Shown in pieces: positions 23,901 through 33,833 of a DNA stretch of 63,418 nucleotides. The notes under the pieces were generated by a model. It was given only the letters and a program-made list of their open reading frames with translations, searched no databases and was not told the origin of the DNA. The stretch spans positions 1 to 63,418 of the forward strand of contig VXRG01000036.1 in assembly GCA_009838625.1 (NCBI GenBank). The letters are read 5' to 3'. Made by a program: the position numbers and the translations under genes. Source of the stretch: Caldilineaceae bacterium SB0664_bin_27 (GTDB taxonomy: Bacteria; Chloroflexota; Anaerolineae; Caldilineales; Caldilineaceae). Numbering within the stretch: position 1 is the stretch's first letter; each line of letters starts with the position of its first letter.

Positions 23901-25819
23901 GCGGCCTGAAACAATTCTTCGAGCGCCTGATCCAGCCCTTCCCGTCCACCGTTTACATCGAATAGAATCGGAAGCGTCTTCGCCCGGAACCCCTCAGCGC
24001 CGCTGCTCTCAATGTGCCGGATCTTTGCCAGCTCCTGATTGTTGATTATAGGCTGGCGGAGCTTGAGCTGGCGGCAGTTTTCCGGCTTAGTCTCAAGCAG
24101 GTTCAACTCCGTGCCCATCATCACTTCGGTGGCGGTGATTAGTTCCTCGCGGATAGCGTCGATGGGCGGGTTGGTCACCTGGGCAAAGAGTTGCTTGAAA
24201 TAGTTGTAGAGCAACTGCGAGTGGTTGGACAGGGCTGCGGCCGGCGTGTCGTTGCCCATGGCGCCCAGCGCTTCAACACCGTCCGTCGCCATTGGCGCCA
24301 AGAGAATGCGCAACTGTTCAAACGTGTACCCGAACATCTGCTGCTGTTCGAGCATTGTGCCGTGGTCAACACCTGGCACTTCGGCCTCCGGCTCAGGAAT
24401 CTCGTCCAGGCTCACCAAATGCTCGTCGAGCCATTCGCGATACGGGTGCGCCGAAGCCATCGTCTCCTTCAACTCCTCGTCGGAGATGATGCGGCCCTGG
24501 GAGGTATCTACCAGGAACATGCGGCCCGGTTCCAGACGCGCCTTTTTGAGGATGCGGTCCGGCTCCATTGGCAGTACGCCGACCTCCGACGCCATCACTA
24601 CCATGTCGTCTTTTGTGACGCAATAGCGCGAGGGGCGCAGCCCGTTGCGGTCCAACACGGCGCCCACAATTGAACCGTCGGTAAAGACCATCGAAGCGGG
24701 CCCGTCCCACGGCTCCATCATGGTGCTGTGGTACTCGTAGAACGCCTTCTTGGCGTCGCTCATCGTTTCATGCTGCGACCACGGCTCCGGGATCATCATC
24801 ATCATGGCGTGCGGCAATGAACGCCCGGACAGATACAGGAACTCGAGTGTCTCGTCGAATTTGGCCGAATCACTGCCATCGTCGTGGATGATTGGGAGAA
24901 TCTTCTTGATGTCGTCCCCGAACAGTTCACTCTCGAAATGGGACTGTCTGGCGTACATCCAGTTCTCGTTGCCGCGCAACGTGTTGATCTCACCGTTATG
25001 GATCATGTACCGGTAAGGGTGAGCGCGCTCCCAACTGGGGAACGTATTGGTGCTAAAGCGGGAATGAATGACGACCAGCGCCGATTCCATGTCCCCGTCC
25101 AACAGATCGGGGTAGAAACCCCTTACCTGCGGCGCCATCAACATGCCCTTGTAGACAATGGTGCGCGAAGAGAGGCTGGCAACGTAGAAGGCGTCTCCTT
25201 CACGTAGCTGGGAGTAGCGGATCCGGTTTTCAGCCTGCTTCCGGATCACATACAGTTTGCGCTCAAATGAAAGATCGTCGTTTCCTGTCAAGCGTTCAGG
25301 GTTACGACCGATGAAGATTTGGCGCACCACAGGTTCGCCTAAGCGGGCAGTGTGGCCAATTTCAGTATTCTGAGTAGGTACGGTACGCCAGCCGAGAACG
25401 GTCTGACCTTCGGAGCGGACTATCTTTTCAAAAAGCTGCTCGCACAGGAAACGGTAGTCACCTCTCGGAGGAAGGAAAATCATCCCAACCGCGTAGTCGC
25501 CCTCGGGAGGCAAATCGATTCCCTCCTCCTCGGCCACCTTGCGCATGAACTTATCCGGCATTTGCATGAGCACGCCGGCCCCGTCGCCGGTATTCGGCTC
25601 GCATCCGCACGCACCCCTATGCGCGAGGTTGAGGAGTACTTCCAGGCCCTGGGAGACGATGGCGTTCGACTTCTGGCCCTTGATGTTTACGACGAATCCG
25701 ACACCGCAAGCATCGTGCTCGTAACGCGGGTCATACAGGCCTTGCTTGGCCGGCAGACCGGTTCGTGGATGGAGAGTGGGATGATGACAACAGGAAGGAG
25801 TGGGTTGCTTTTCCGACAT
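20999..25819 (-). CDS. gltB: Glutamate synthase large subunit
   Basis: A 1606-residue alpha subunit that transfers the glutamine amide nitrogen to 2-oxoglutarate. Order seen: a propeptide of about 37 residues ending before the catalytic Cys38 of HDACGVGF; the class II amidotransferase domain; a central domain with [10 protein letters not shown]; the FMN-binding synthase barrel with [11 protein letters not shown]; a [3Fe-4S] region [18 protein letters not shown]; and the C-terminal GXGXG beta-helix with [21 protein letters not shown]. Length is slightly above E. coli GltB. GAGGAG lies eight bases before the ATG. It heads the minus-strand run, tying amino-group supply to branched-chain synthesis. 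Confidence 0.95.
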   Translation of the reverse strand: MSEKQPTPSCCHHPTLHPRTGLPAKQGLYDPRYEHDACGVGFVVNIKGQKSNAIVSQGLEVLLNLAHRGACGCEPNTGDGAGVLMQMPDKFMRKVAEEEGIDLPPEGDYAVGMIFLPPRGDYRFLCEQLFEKIVRSEGQTVLGWRTVPTQNTEIGHTARLGEPVVRQIFIGRNPERLTGNDDLSFERKLYVIRKQAENRIRYSQLREGDAFYVASLSSRTIVYKGMLMAPQVRGFYPDLLDGDMESALVVIHSRFSTNTFPSWERAHPYRYMIHNGEINTLRGNENWMYARQSHFESELFGDDIKKILPIIHDDGSDSAKFDETLEFLYLSGRSLPHAMMMMIPEPWSQHETMSDAKKAFYEYHSTMMEPWDGPASMVFTDGSIVGAVLDRNGLRPSRYCVTKDDMVVMASEVGVLPMEPDRILKKARLEPGRMFLVDTSQGRIISDEELKETMASAHPYREWLDEHLVSLDEIPEPEAEVPGVDHGTMLEQQQMFGYTFEQLRILLAPMATDGVEALGAMGNDTPAAALSNHSQLLYNYFKQLFAQVTNPPIDAIREELITATEVMMGTELNLLETKPENCRQLKLRQPIINNQELAKIRHIESSGAEGFRAKTLPILFDVNGGREGLDQALEELFQAATDAIEAGFNILILSDRGVGPGVAPIPALLATSGLHHHLIRHETRTQTALIVESGEPREVHHLALLIGFGATAVNPYLALETLDQMIQDRLLVNIDHETATYNYLKAAMKGVVKVLSKMGISTIQSYCGAQIFEALGLSQRLVDKYFTWTSSRVEGIGLKEIFSEIKVRHDRAYPVRLYAQSESNGHGLVEIMPEASAANGNGHGGQLLSPGGDYQWRKDGELHLFNPRTVHLLQKATRTNDYESFKAYTKDIDQMNKEWCNLRGLLEFDFEGSRSIPIEEVEPVEAICKRFKTGAMSYGSISKEAHETLAIAMNRIGGRSNTGEGGEDPARYILEPNGDSKNSAIKQVASARFGVTSNYLVNARELQIKMAQGAKPGEGGQLPGKKVYPWIAEVRHSTPGVGLISPPPHHDIYSIEDLAELIHDLKNSNHHARINVKLVSEVGVGTVAAGVAKGHADVILISGHDGGTGASPQTSIKHAGLPWELGVAETHQTLLINNLRSRVVVETDGQLKTGRDLAIAALLGAEEYGFATSPLVALGCIMMRVCHLDTCPVGVATQNPELRKMYTGDPQHVVNFMYFIAQELREYMAKLGFRTVNEMIGRTDRLQAPQSIGHWKAQGIDLTAILHRPDVPEDWGRYCQIDQDHGLDKALDNTTLLELCMPALENSVEDVKLAHEAKSGGGSGASLRRVKESLPIQNTNRVVGTITGSEITRRFGPAGLPEDTIQLHFSGAAGQSFGAFIPNGMTLELEGDGNDYFGKGLSGGKIIAYPPYGSTFKAEDNIIIGNVAFYGATSGEAYVRGMAGERFCVRNSGMHAVIEGVGDHGCEYMTGGRVVVLGRTGRNFAAGMSGGIAYVLDEKPVDGVHFDERVNLEMVEIGPLEDPEEIAEVREMIQRHYAYTNSEVAGRVLSDWETYLPKFVKVLPRDYKRMLQCLAEVEAAGLKGAEALMAAFERNSQDLAARVSGN

Positions 25820-25869
25820 AACGACATCTCCTCAACTAATTCTTCCATTTCGCGCCACTCGTTCAGAGT

Positions 25870-25890
25870 AGTGGTTAGGGGGTAACCACT
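25870..25890 (-). promoter_or_regulatory. Perfect hairpin in the gltB leader
   Basis: AGTGGTTA and TAACCACT form an 8-base-pair stem with a CCCCC loop, about 50 bases before the gltB ATG and about 130 bases after the promoter. There is no U-tract, so it is not a terminator; it could stabilise the message or bind a regulator. Confidence 0.4.
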
Positions 25891-26027
25891 CTGCATCTGA
25901 GCGGCTCTAGACCGTTCCGAATGCGAAGGAAGATCGTGTGCAAAGACCGGACGACGTCGTTGTCTTATCGCGAAAACCTTGCAAACTGATGAATACCTGG
26001 CGGCACAAATCCGCCATGATTTCGCAT

Positions 26028-26056
26028 AATTTACACGAGAATTGGCGTTTCGTCAA
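26028..26056 (-). promoter_or_regulatory. sigma70-type promoter for the gltBD-leu-ppc-cimA-ilvD run
   Basis: TTGACG and TAAATT separated by exactly 17 bases on the minus strand. The -35 lies inside the last codons of the YbjQ-like gene. The leader to gltB would be about 200 bases long. Confidence 0.6.
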
Positions 26057-26382
26057 CTTTCCGGACCTGCAGTGGACAAGCGGTAGCCATTGCCGTAAAT
26101 GATCACTTCCACGCCGCCGTCAACGACCAGGGGGTGGCTGATTTTGACACCCACTACGCCGTCATAACCCTTGGAAGCAGCCTTCTCCTCCAGGTCGGAC
26201 ATTCCTTGCTCGATGGCTTTCGCAATTAGGGATTCATAGTGGGTCATGCGGCCGCCGACCAGGTTGCGGATAATCTCCCTAACATCCTGAACAACGTTGG
26301 CGGCGTAAACGACGACGACAACCAGAAACTCGCCGACCTCTACGTCCGCATCATGAGCCCGGTCGAATGCGATCAGATTCAC
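26053..26382 (-). CDS. YbjQ/UPF0145-like protein
   Basis: A 109-residue protein resembling YbjQ-type heavy-metal-binding-domain proteins. The N-terminal strand [18 protein letters not shown] is followed by a helix with [21 protein letters not shown], then [14 protein letters not shown], which corresponds to the family GADAVVGV segment. Function of the family is unsettled. The start is a GTG that overlaps the preceding gene's stop by four bases (GTGA), so it should be translated with the upstream repeat protein and may belong to the same process. The gltB promoter lies in its 3' end. Confidence 0.7.
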   Translation of the reverse strand: MNLIAFDRAHDADVEVGEFLVVVVVYAANVVQDVREIIRNLVGGRMTHYESLIAKAIEQGMSDLEEKAASKGYDGVVGVKISHPLVVDGGVEVIIYGNGYRLSTAGPES

Positions 26383-28646
26383 TGTGCGTCCTCCTCGTCG
26401 CTCTGGGCTTGTTTCTCTTCCATTTGCGTTCTAGCGCCCCCGCCATGACTGTCGGGCAGTACCACGTTCACATTGACCTCATGCCGCCGGCGCGGGAATA
26501 CCCTGAACCAGATTATGGCAATAGCGATTATGCCCGCCAGGACGACCAACACCATGCGCAATGTGGAACCGTCGTAACGCCAAAAGAGCGCCCAAGGCAG
26601 TTCACCGCTGAGCATCGGGGCTGCGGAAGTTACCAGACGATGCAGGCTTCCGATCCAAGTCGTCGATCGCGTTCCCTGGACAATGTAGTTCAAAGTGGCT
26701 TCTAGGTTGTCGCTATCTAGCAGTGCCTTGCGAATCGCGTCTACTTTGAGCTCGGGGATTACGTCCGGCTCATCTATCACACTCGTCAGGACTATATTGC
26801 GGTGTTGTGGCTCCAGTTTGGTCAGTAAGTCGATGGATAGCCAGGAAAGATTTTCTTGGCTCAGCTCATCCAAAGATTGTCCGATTTGCTCCGGTGACAG
26901 ACCCAACAAGCCAACGCGGACGTCTGGCTCCAACTGCATCAGTTTGCGAATAAGCTCTGCATCATCCAGCTCGAGAACCGCTTCCAACTCCGTCTGATCC
27001 GTGAAGTCAGAAGGCGCAGCAAAGAAAATCACTTCCAGCTCGACGACCTTAGCGATCTGTTCAACTGCCAGTTCGGCCCAAGTAAGGATGCTAGCAACAA
27101 ATCTGCTCTTGTCCTGCTGAGCCATGTCGACCAGATACTCTTGTGCTAGCCAGGACAGGATTTCTGAATCTAACGTATCCAGAGTCTGACCAACCTGTGC
27201 TGACGAAAGTTCCAGCAACTCATCCCGTACGTCCTGCTCCAGTAACATCAGTTTCTGGATGATCCCGACATCCTCAAGCTCGAGAACGGCCTCCACATCC
27301 GCTCGATCCCTGAAATCAGAAGGCGTGGCTACGCGATACAACTCCAGCTCTACAACTTTAGCAGTCAATGCCCCAGCCAAGTCAGCCCATGCAATGACAA
27401 GCTCCGCGTCTCCAGTAACGCGAAACATGTTAAGCCCAGTTTCTTCAAGTGAAAGAATGCGCTCAAATTTGCTTGAGTCTATCAACTCAGCAAGCCCGTC
27501 TGCGCCGAGTTTCTCCTCAGTCAACGCTACCAATTTGGCCAAATGCCTTACTTTCTTTATGGGTGTTCGGTCTAGAATTGACTTGAAGCGCTGGTCCTCC
27601 TGCGCGAGGTCAACCACGCGGGCGTAATTCTTGCGAAACTCTTGCCACTGGCTGAATACGTCGTTTGAGAGCGAGCGAGCGAGTGGCGGCAGCTCTTTTC
27701 GCAACTCATCCTCCACTGTGGACGTAACTACGACGCGAATCTGCTGCTTTACTTCCTCCTCTTTGAGCGCGTCCCGAATCATGGGAAGCGAACCTTGCCT
27801 AGCGTTGAAGAAATCCCAAGCAATAAGGGCAACGCCGAGTAGGTTGCCGACGAGAGGAATAACTCCAACTATCGTTCGGGTGACAATGCGCGTTACAAGC
27901 TGGGTAGCCACCCTCTTGGACAGCGCTACCCCCACCCTCTTGACGATATTTGAGACGATGATAGCCCCGATGCCCTTCAACAACTCAGGATGAGCGTCCG
28001 CAATTGTCAGCCAATTGACCTGTGAATCATCTGGGTTCAATCTAATCTCGTCAAGTTCTGCCTGGATCTGTTTCTCTAGCAATGCAGCCATGGTCGGGGA
28101 AACAGTGTCGCCAAGAAACGTCTGAACACATAGAAGCGCAGAGGAAGCCGACTTCGCGATCATCAGCTGAATTTCTGCCACCAGTTCTTCCGATATTTCG
28201 TGAGATAACAGGTCGAACGCCTCCTGAAATTCAGAGGAGGCGAACGTGTAGTCCGCGACCTCTTCGGTCAATTCCTTTGCCTTTTCCGGATCCCATCCTG
28301 AAATGAATTTCTCCCACCATCCGGTCTCTTCCATTACGCGCTCAGTGGCCGCGTCCACTGCATAATCCAAGACCGAATCCAAGCCAACCTTTTCCCAGTT
28401 GAGCTTGACTATCCCATCAACGGATAGATCGCTTCGCTCTTCGGCAACTACCGATTGGGTAACGCGGTTCAACTCATCGCGTAAATTGGACTCACTAATG
28501 CGGTCGCACTCTTCAAAAGTATAGGCGGGCGGCGAACCGCTTTGCGCGTGCGCCGCCTTGTTCGGCATCGCAGCTATGAGCAGACTGACGATGAGCAGAC
28601 CATACACCAATGGCTTACGCGCTTTTGTTACGAATCGGACTTTCAT
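26379..28646 (-). CDS. Secreted, C-terminally anchored helical-repeat protein, unknown family
   Basis: A 755-residue protein with no family I recognise. Residues 1-34 are a signal peptide (basic start, hydrophobic core [19 protein letters not shown] cleavage). A domain from about 40 to 200 contains two cysteines (Cys47 and the one in [10 protein letters not shown]) shared with the neighbouring paralogue. A glycine-rich hydrophobic segment [20 protein letters not shown] follows, then alpha-helical repeats with the recurring ATPSDF/AAPSDF and VLELDD motifs. Near the end lies one membrane helix ([17 protein letters not shown]) followed by RRRH and an acidic tail. The basic flank predicts the tail inside and the repeats outside. 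It overlaps the YbjQ-like gene by four bases and follows the paralogue by 83 bases. Confidence 0.75.
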   Translation of the reverse strand: MKVRFVTKARKPLVYGLLIVSLLIAAMPNKAAHAQSGSPPAYTFEECDRISESNLRDELNRVTQSVVAEERSDLSVDGIVKLNWEKVGLDSVLDYAVDAATERVMEETGWWEKFISGWDPEKAKELTEEVADYTFASSEFQEAFDLLSHEISEELVAEIQLMIAKSASSALLCVQTFLGDTVSPTMAALLEKQIQAELDEIRLNPDDSQVNWLTIADAHPELLKGIGAIIVSNIVKRVGVALSKRVATQLVTRIVTRTIVGVIPLVGNLLGVALIAWDFFNARQGSLPMIRDALKEEEVKQQIRVVVTSTVEDELRKELPPLARSLSNDVFSQWQEFRKNYARVVDLAQEDQRFKSILDRTPIKKVRHLAKLVALTEEKLGADGLAELIDSSKFERILSLEETGLNMFRVTGDAELVIAWADLAGALTAKVVELELYRVATPSDFRDRADVEAVLELEDVGIIQKLMLLEQDVRDELLELSSAQVGQTLDTLDSEILSWLAQEYLVDMAQQDKSRFVASILTWAELAVEQIAKVVELEVIFFAAPSDFTDQTELEAVLELDDAELIRKLMQLEPDVRVGLLGLSPEQIGQSLDELSQENLSWLSIDLLTKLEPQHRNIVLTSVIDEPDVIPELKVDAIRKALLDSDNLEATLNYIVQGTRSTTWIGSLHRLVTSAAPMLSGELPWALFWRYDGSTLRMVLVVLAGIIAIAIIWFRVFPRRRHEVNVNVVLPDSHGGGARTQMEEKQAQSDEEDAQ

Positions 28647-28729
28647 TTGAGTACCCCATGTTGCAATCGCGCCAATCTCTTAACTGTTCATAGTCTTGCT
28701 TGAGAGCGATCAAAATCGAGCTGCAATGC

Positions 28730-30658
28730 TTACCGCCGCCGGCGGTAATACTTCCAAAAGAAGTATAGGGCGGTTAAGGACACCACGGCGAGGAACAAAT
28801 ATAGGATCGGAAAATCTGGCGCTTGCTCCGGTTCGAGGCCAGGCTCTGCAACTGGGGGCGCAGGCGTGACAGTCGGTTGTGCCTGGTCCATGACGGTGCG
28901 ATCTGCCTCTTTCGCCTTGTCCTCTAATCCGAGCGGCATCAGTCGGCTGGCAAGTGAACTTAGTTCATGCCCCGAAAGTGTTTCCAATACAGCTTTGGTC
29001 AAGTCTTTCGGCAAATTCAGTATTTCGGCCCGCTCGTCCATTGTAAGATCCATGATCTTTCCAATTGCCTGCCCATCACCAATCGCGAGCACTTTCAGCA
29101 GCGTTTCTGTCGAGTCGAAATCCGACGGAGCGGAGCGATTATACAACTCTGTCGCAACAACCTTGTCGATGGCATCGCCAGCCAAATCATTCCACGCAAG
29201 AATTACCGCTGGTTCGCCGTTATCCCGCAGAATCTCGAATGCCCTTTCCGGCAGTGCGAGGATCCTTTCAAACTGGCCTGTTTCGATGGCGGCGATCATT
29301 TGTTCCGGCGTCATGCTTTCTTGTGCAGCCACCACGAGGGCGGTCAGCTTCGCTACTTCACGCACTGCCGTTCGTTCCAAAACACGGCTGAACGCCTCAC
29401 TCGCCGCTGCAAGGGCCAGTACAGTGGGAAACTGCTCCTGCAGGCTTTCTGAATCTTGCAAGGTGGAGATAAACACATCGTCGCGCATTACAGTATCAGC
29501 CAACAAGCCCACCGTATGAACCGGGAATTCCGACAGGTAAGAGGCTACCCAGACAAGGTCTTTCATTCTAAGTTCAGTCAGTGTCCAAACTGCTTTTGGC
29601 GTCGGCAACTGCAGAAGAGCCTCGCGTGCTACAGCGTCTAAATTCATCAGCCTCTCGACTGCGACTGGATTCCCAAGGGCAAGAATACGCGCAAGCGTAC
29701 CCGTCGAGTCGAAGTCCGACGGCGCAGCGTGCTTGTACAACTTGGTCTCAACAACCAGATCAATGGCCTCTCCCGCCAGTTCGACCCATGCGAGGACGAC
29801 TGCCGGACTACCAGTTTCTCGGAGGATTTCATAAGTGTTCTGAGAAAGTGCAAGAATCTCCTTCAATTGACCCGATTCAACCATGTCCGCTAACTGCTCC
29901 GCATCCAAGACTTCGGACGCCACATAAACCAGTAAAGACAGTTTTTTCACTTCTGCAGTTGCCATTTCGGCTAGAATCAGATCGATTTCAGCGTGTTCCT
30001 TCTGGTATTTCTCCGCATTCTGCCGCCGACGCCTCAGTTCGACTAGAATCGAATTGATTTCATCGAATTCCCCTGCCAGGTTGAGAACAGCGACAAACTG
30101 CGATTGCAAGCCCTCTGTCTCCTGCAAGAGGGAGATCAGGCCACGATCCCGAAACACGAAATCAATCAGCCGGCCTTGGGAGGACGACGGCAGTTCTAAG
30201 AGATAAGAAAGCACCCAGACAATCTCTGTACTGGACAGTTCAGTAAGTATCCACTTCGTCTGCGACGTCGGTAATCCCAGCAACACCTCTCGTTCATCAA
30301 CTCCTTTCTGCATCAAGGCTTGAATTGTCAAGGAGTCTTCCAGAGCAAGAATCTTTTCCAGTGTCTCACGATCCCCAACCGTTTTGGGCGACGCATACTT
30401 GTGTAGTTCCATCTTTACCACACTGTCAATTCTCACGTCGGCAAATTGGGCCCACCTCAGAACCAGCCCCGGATCAGAGGTGTCACGAAGAATCTCGAAT
30501 GACTTTTGCGGCAGAGCAAAGATCTCCTCGAACTGGCCTGATGCAATTGCCTCGGCCAACTGGTCTTCCGACAATGCCTCCCGCGCCTTCGCGATCAAGT
30601 CAGCTAGCTTCTCGACTTTGGCCACCTCATTCGTCCGGTGGCCCTCACTTTCGTCCAA
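28730..30658 (-). CDS. C-terminal part of the interrupted repeat protein
   Basis: A 642-residue frame that begins with a TTG but in truth is open back to the TAG at 30959, so it is probably not an independent gene. It holds three related helical repeats at about residues 16-195, 236-420 and 435-580. Each has the shared core SGQFEEI-ALP, FEILR(D/E), PSDFDST and a LVWV-SYL stretch. A proline-rich linker near 595-612 leads to one membrane helix (ILYLFLAVVSLTALYFFW) and the tail KYYRRRR. The arrangement predicts that the repeats lie outside the cell with a short cytoplasmic tail. No family is recognised. Confidence 0.55.
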   Translation of the reverse strand: MDESEGHRTNEVAKVEKLADLIAKAREALSEDQLAEAIASGQFEEIFALPQKSFEILRDTSDPGLVLRWAQFADVRIDSVVKMELHKYASPKTVGDRETLEKILALEDSLTIQALMQKGVDEREVLLGLPTSQTKWILTELSSTEIVWVLSYLLELPSSSQGRLIDFVFRDRGLISLLQETEGLQSQFVAVLNLAGEFDEINSILVELRRRRQNAEKYQKEHAEIDLILAEMATAEVKKLSLLVYVASEVLDAEQLADMVESGQLKEILALSQNTYEILRETGSPAVVLAWVELAGEAIDLVVETKLYKHAAPSDFDSTGTLARILALGNPVAVERLMNLDAVAREALLQLPTPKAVWTLTELRMKDLVWVASYLSEFPVHTVGLLADTVMRDDVFISTLQDSESLQEQFPTVLALAAASEAFSRVLERTAVREVAKLTALVVAAQESMTPEQMIAAIETGQFERILALPERAFEILRDNGEPAVILAWNDLAGDAIDKVVATELYNRSAPSDFDSTETLLKVLAIGDGQAIGKIMDLTMDERAEILNLPKDLTKAVLETLSGHELSSLASRLMPLGLEDKAKEADRTVMDQAQPTVTPAPPVAEPGLEPEQAPDFPILYLFLAVVSLTALYFFWKYYRRRR

Positions 30659-30958
30659 GAGATCCCGAATGCGGGGGTGTTGCTCAATGAATCGCAGAAC
30701 CTGCTCATAATGGTTCAGAAAAGATTTCCAATGCTCGTAAACATCCTTTGCAATGTACCTTGCAATCGCCGGTAACTCGTTCTCTAACTCATCGTCGACG
30801 ATCTCTGTTATCTCTTTTCGAATCAGCTCCTTTACTTCCTGTCTCTTGAACTCTCTCTCAATCTGAGGAAGCGCTCCATTCCACGCGTTGACTATGTCCC
30901 AAATAATGAGCAGTCCGCCAATAATCCAACCGACGACAGGAATTACTGCGGTCGCTGC

Positions 30959-31750
30959 CTAACCAACAATTCGTCCAAATATCTTTCCGGCAAGCCCTTG
31001 CGCGAAATTCTTCCCTAGCGCGCGTGATATCTGTGCAGCGGCAAAGAAAACTATGCTATCGAGCGTTATGTTAACTCTACGAAGTGAGTCAGTATCCAGT
31101 TTCTTCTTGACTTCTTCAATATTTACTCCGTGCAGCCCTTTCTGAACGTGATCCTCCAGCGCAACTACCATCGTTGCGGAGAATTTCCTGGAGATGAACT
31201 CCTCTACGCACAGCAGCGCCGAGGACGCAGACGCGATGGTGATCAACTGAATTTCCTCTTCTAGGTCATTCACTACACGTTCTGAAAGTTCGTTTATTTC
31301 GTTCTTGAAAAGGTCAGAACTAAAGGCACTGTCGGCGACCCGACCTGCGAAATACTCGGCCCAATCGACGCGAAAGCCGGACAAAAAGATATTACTTCTC
31401 AAGCTGTTACTCTTCACCCTCTCCACAGCATCGTCCACCGCTCTATCAACGACGGCATCCATATTTTTCCAGTTGTCGATAACGATCTTCCCAACATCAA
31501 TCCCGCCACTTCTGTTTTCACTTTCCAATACATCGAGGGCGATTCGTTCCAAATTCTCTTGCAGATAGGCTTCGTCCACATCCGCGCATTCCGAGACATC
31601 GTAGACGGCCGATACCTCCTGCGCAGACAATGTGCGCGCCGGCAGGATCGCGGCCAACAAGACCGCGATGAAGCACGCGTTCGCTAGGCGCGTCAGAGCG
31701 CGACGGCCCAAGACTTTAGGCTGCCCCCATCCCCTGTAGTTCCCGCCCAT
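30959..31750 (-). CDS. N-terminal part of the interrupted repeat protein
   Basis: A 263-residue frame with GGAG seven bases before the ATG. Residues 1-43 look like a signal peptide (basic region GRRALTR, core ACFIAVLLAAIL, cleavage LSA-Q). The following domain matches the N-terminal domain of the 755-residue paralogue, including Cys55 in SECAD, the [12 protein letters not shown] motif and the KIFGRIVG run that enters the hydrophobic segment. The TAG cuts the protein exactly there. If translation ends at the TAG the product would be secreted without its anchor. Confidence 0.6.
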   Translation of the reverse strand: MGGNYRGWGQPKVLGRRALTRLANACFIAVLLAAILPARTLSAQEVSAVYDVSECADVDEAYLQENLERIALDVLESENRSGGIDVGKIVIDNWKNMDAVVDRAVDDAVERVKSNSLRSNIFLSGFRVDWAEYFAGRVADSAFSSDLFKNEINELSERVVNDLEEEIQLITIASASSALLCVEEFISRKFSATMVVALEDHVQKGLHGVNIEEVKKKLDTDSLRRVNITLDSIVFFAAAQISRALGKNFAQGLAGKIFGRIVG

Positions 31751-31823
31751 GACATCGCTCCGCTCTCGCTGTACGCGACTGAATCCGACTGAGCGGCAGT
31801 TTCCCGCCTCAGTGTGTCCACAG

Positions 31824-31866
31824 AAAAAAAAAGGGCGGCAATTCGGCCTTTCCCGAATCGCCGCCC
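31824..31866 (-). terminator. Rho-independent terminator of the ilvBNC-leuA operon
   Basis: A 14-base-pair stem (GGGCGGCGATTCGG with CCGAATTGCCGCCC, one mismatch or wobble) with a GAAAGG loop, followed by nine U residues on the minus strand, 19 bases after the leuA stop. It separates the operon from the repeat-protein genes. Confidence 0.9.
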
Positions 31867-31884
31867 CCTTGCGTGCGCCTCCTA

Positions 31885-33657
31885 CTATATCCCGACCGTA
31901 GCAACCTCCGAATCATTGGCAGCGATCGCCACTTCGGCGTCATCCTCATCTGCCGCGCACAGCTTGTTCAACGCCTGCAGATACGCCTTCGTGCTGGCCA
32001 CGATAATATCCGTGTCCACCCCGCGACCGCTGAACAGCCGCCGCCGTGGACGCCCCTGCGCCGTCCTGCTATGACCGCGGCTCTCCGGCGCACCGATGCG
32101 CACAGTCACATCGCCGTTAGCGTCGATTCCTTCGGTTACCGCCTGCACCAGGAACTCTGTCAGTTCGTTCGGCTGCTGCACGATTTTGTCGATACAAGTG
32201 TAGACCGCGTCCACCGGACCCGCGCCAAAACTGGCCTCGGTGATCTCATCCTCGGTCTCATTGTTGCGCAGCGTAACCACGGCAGTCGGTGTCATGTTCG
32301 TCCCGCACTGCACCTGAATCCCTTGTAGTTCCCAAATCTCAACCGGTTGATACAGCTCATCTGCGACCAGCGCCTCGATGTCCGCGTCGGTTACCGTCTT
32401 CTTCTTGTCCGCCAGATCCTTGAAGCGCGTGAAGATTTCGTTCAGGTCTTCCCGGTCCATGTGATAGCCCATCTCCTGAAGACGGACACTGAGTGCATGG
32501 CGGCCCGAATGCTTACCCAGGACCAGGCGGCTCTGGTGCAAACCGATCGTATCTGCGTCCATGATCTCGTAGGTGCGCTTGTTCTTCAGCATCCCGTCCT
32601 GGTGGATGCCGGCCTCATGAGCAAAAGCGTTCGTGCCTACGATCGCCTTGTTGGGCTGTATCACCATCCCGGTGTAGCGGCTGACCATGTCGCTGCTGCG
32701 GTGGATTTCCTGGCTGCGTATATTCGTGCGGAGATCGAAGACCGACTGACGCGTGTACAGCGCCATCACCGACTCTTCCAGGCTGGTATTGCCGGCGCGT
32801 TCGCCAATACCGTTGATGGTGACCTCAATTTGGCGAGCTCCGTTCTGCACACCCGACAACGTGTTTGCGGTCGCAAGGCCGAGGTCATTGTGGCAATGAA
32901 CGCTGAATATTACGTCCTTACCTCCCTCGACATTCTCTCGCAAATAATCGATCAGCTCGCCAAACTCTTCAGGCGTCGTATAGCCGACAGTATCGGGAAT
33001 ATTCAGAGTTGTCGCCCCCGCCTGAACCGCAACGCTACACACTTTGACGAGAAACTCGGGGTCGCTGCGGCCGGCGTCTTCAGGACTGAACTCGACGTTT
33101 TCGCAAAGGCTGCGGGCATATTGCACCATGTCGCCTACGGTTTCGAGCACCTCGTTGGGCGACATGCGCAGTTTGTGCTGCATGTGAATATCGCTGGTGG
33201 CGAGAAACGTATGAATGCGCGGCCGTACGGCCCCCTGGACCGCTTCCCAGGCCTTGTCGATGTCGTTCTTATTGGCTCTGGCCAGGCCGGCGACGATAGG
33301 TGGGGCAGTCGCATTGCCTTCTTCATCCAGCCGAGGCGTACGTCCCACCGTTTCGGCTATACGCTTGACGGCGGCAAGGTCGCCTGGCGAGGCAGCCGGG
33401 AAACCGGCCTCCATGATGTCGATTCCCAATCGCGACAACTGACGGGCGATTTCGAGCTTCTCCTGCTCGTTCAACGTTGCGCCCGGCGACTGCTCCCCGT
33501 CGCGCAGCGTCGTGTCGAAAACCAGGACTGTGTTGCCGTGGGCAACGTCCTTCGCCCACTGGTCGACATCGGCCAGGCGGAACTGTTCAATGTCGATCGA
33601 CGAACCGCCTTCGACGGCGGCCTCGTCGCTTTCTTGCGCATCAACTGTGTTTGTCAT
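31885..33657 (-). CDS. leuA: 2-isopropylmalate synthase
   Basis: A 590-residue class I LeuA condensing 2-oxoisovalerate and acetyl-CoA. Seen: [17 protein letters not shown] near 45-61, [13 protein letters not shown], the [13 protein letters not shown] metal site, [13 protein letters not shown], and [15 protein letters not shown]. The C-terminal regulatory domain from about 400 is where leucine feedback normally binds; it has a short basic insertion near 535 ([16 protein letters not shown]) unlike typical LeuA. The N terminus has about 30 extra residues. GGAGG lies nine bases before the ATG. A 44-codon ORF overlaps the start by four bases. Confidence 0.95.
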   Translation of the reverse strand: MTNTVDAQESDEAAVEGGSSIDIEQFRLADVDQWAKDVAHGNTVLVFDTTLRDGEQSPGATLNEQEKLEIARQLSRLGIDIMEAGFPAASPGDLAAVKRIAETVGRTPRLDEEGNATAPPIVAGLARANKNDIDKAWEAVQGAVRPRIHTFLATSDIHMQHKLRMSPNEVLETVGDMVQYARSLCENVEFSPEDAGRSDPEFLVKVCSVAVQAGATTLNIPDTVGYTTPEEFGELIDYLRENVEGGKDVIFSVHCHNDLGLATANTLSGVQNGARQIEVTINGIGERAGNTSLEESVMALYTRQSVFDLRTNIRSQEIHRSSDMVSRYTGMVIQPNKAIVGTNAFAHEAGIHQDGMLKNKRTYEIMDADTIGLHQSRLVLGKHSGRHALSVRLQEMGYHMDREDLNEIFTRFKDLADKKKTVTDADIEALVADELYQPVEIWELQGIQVQCGTNMTPTAVVTLRNNETEDEITEASFGAGPVDAVYTCIDKIVQQPNELTEFLVQAVTEGIDANGDVTVRIGAPESRGHSRTAQGRPRRRLFSGRGVDTDIIVASTKAYLQALNKLCAADEDDAEVAIAANDSEVATVGI

Positions 33658-33788
33658 GGCAATATGCCTCCGGAGGTGAGTCTGTACAAGAGATGACAGT
33701 TACGTCCCTCGCGCAAAGCTGCGGTGGACGGCGTGATCGCGGCGCGCAACTCAGCGCTAAGACTAAGGTCACTAAGGCCGTCATCCAT
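33654..33788 (-). CDS. 44-codon upstream ORF coupled to leuA, candidate leucine leader
   Basis: Too short for usual gene finders but strongly supported. The ATG at 33788 is preceded by AAAGGGGGTGATG, which matches the ideal Shine-Dalgarno AAAGGAGGTGAT at all but one position. The stop TGA overlaps the leuA ATG (ATGA). The product begins [17 protein letters not shown] and has nine leucines and two isoleucines in 44 residues, with three CTT codons in the first ten. It starts 46 bases after ilvC. I infer a leader whose translation controls leuA by coupling or by ribosome stalling; a real microprotein is the alternative. Confidence 0.6.
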   Translation of the reverse strand: MDDGLSDLSLSAELRAAITPSTAALREGRNCHLLYRLTSGGILP

Positions 33789-33833
33789 GTTCATCACCCC
33801 CTTTCGTTCCGTGTATGAACTGTCCCCTGCAGG

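Larger units (their letters stand above)
28730..31750 (-). pseudogene. Paralogous repeat-protein gene interrupted by one in-frame TAG
   Basis: Read without the stop, this is a single frame of 1006 codons. The first 263 codons give a signal peptide and the shared two-cysteine domain. A TAG lies at 30961-30959. Translation then continues in the same frame with AATAVIPVVGWIIGGLLIIW, which is the exact counterpart of the hydrophobic segment in the neighbouring 755-residue paralogue, and runs through three long repeats to a C-terminal membrane helix. There is no shift of frame and no other stop. It may be a recent nonsense mutation, a readthrough gene or a base error. The two ORF parts are listed separately. 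Confidence 0.75.

Noticed and set aside
25687-25896. 69-codon ORF starting at the gltB leader hairpin as a leader peptide
   Set aside because: It has no Gln/Glu codon cluster and runs far into gltB out of frame; there is no terminator.
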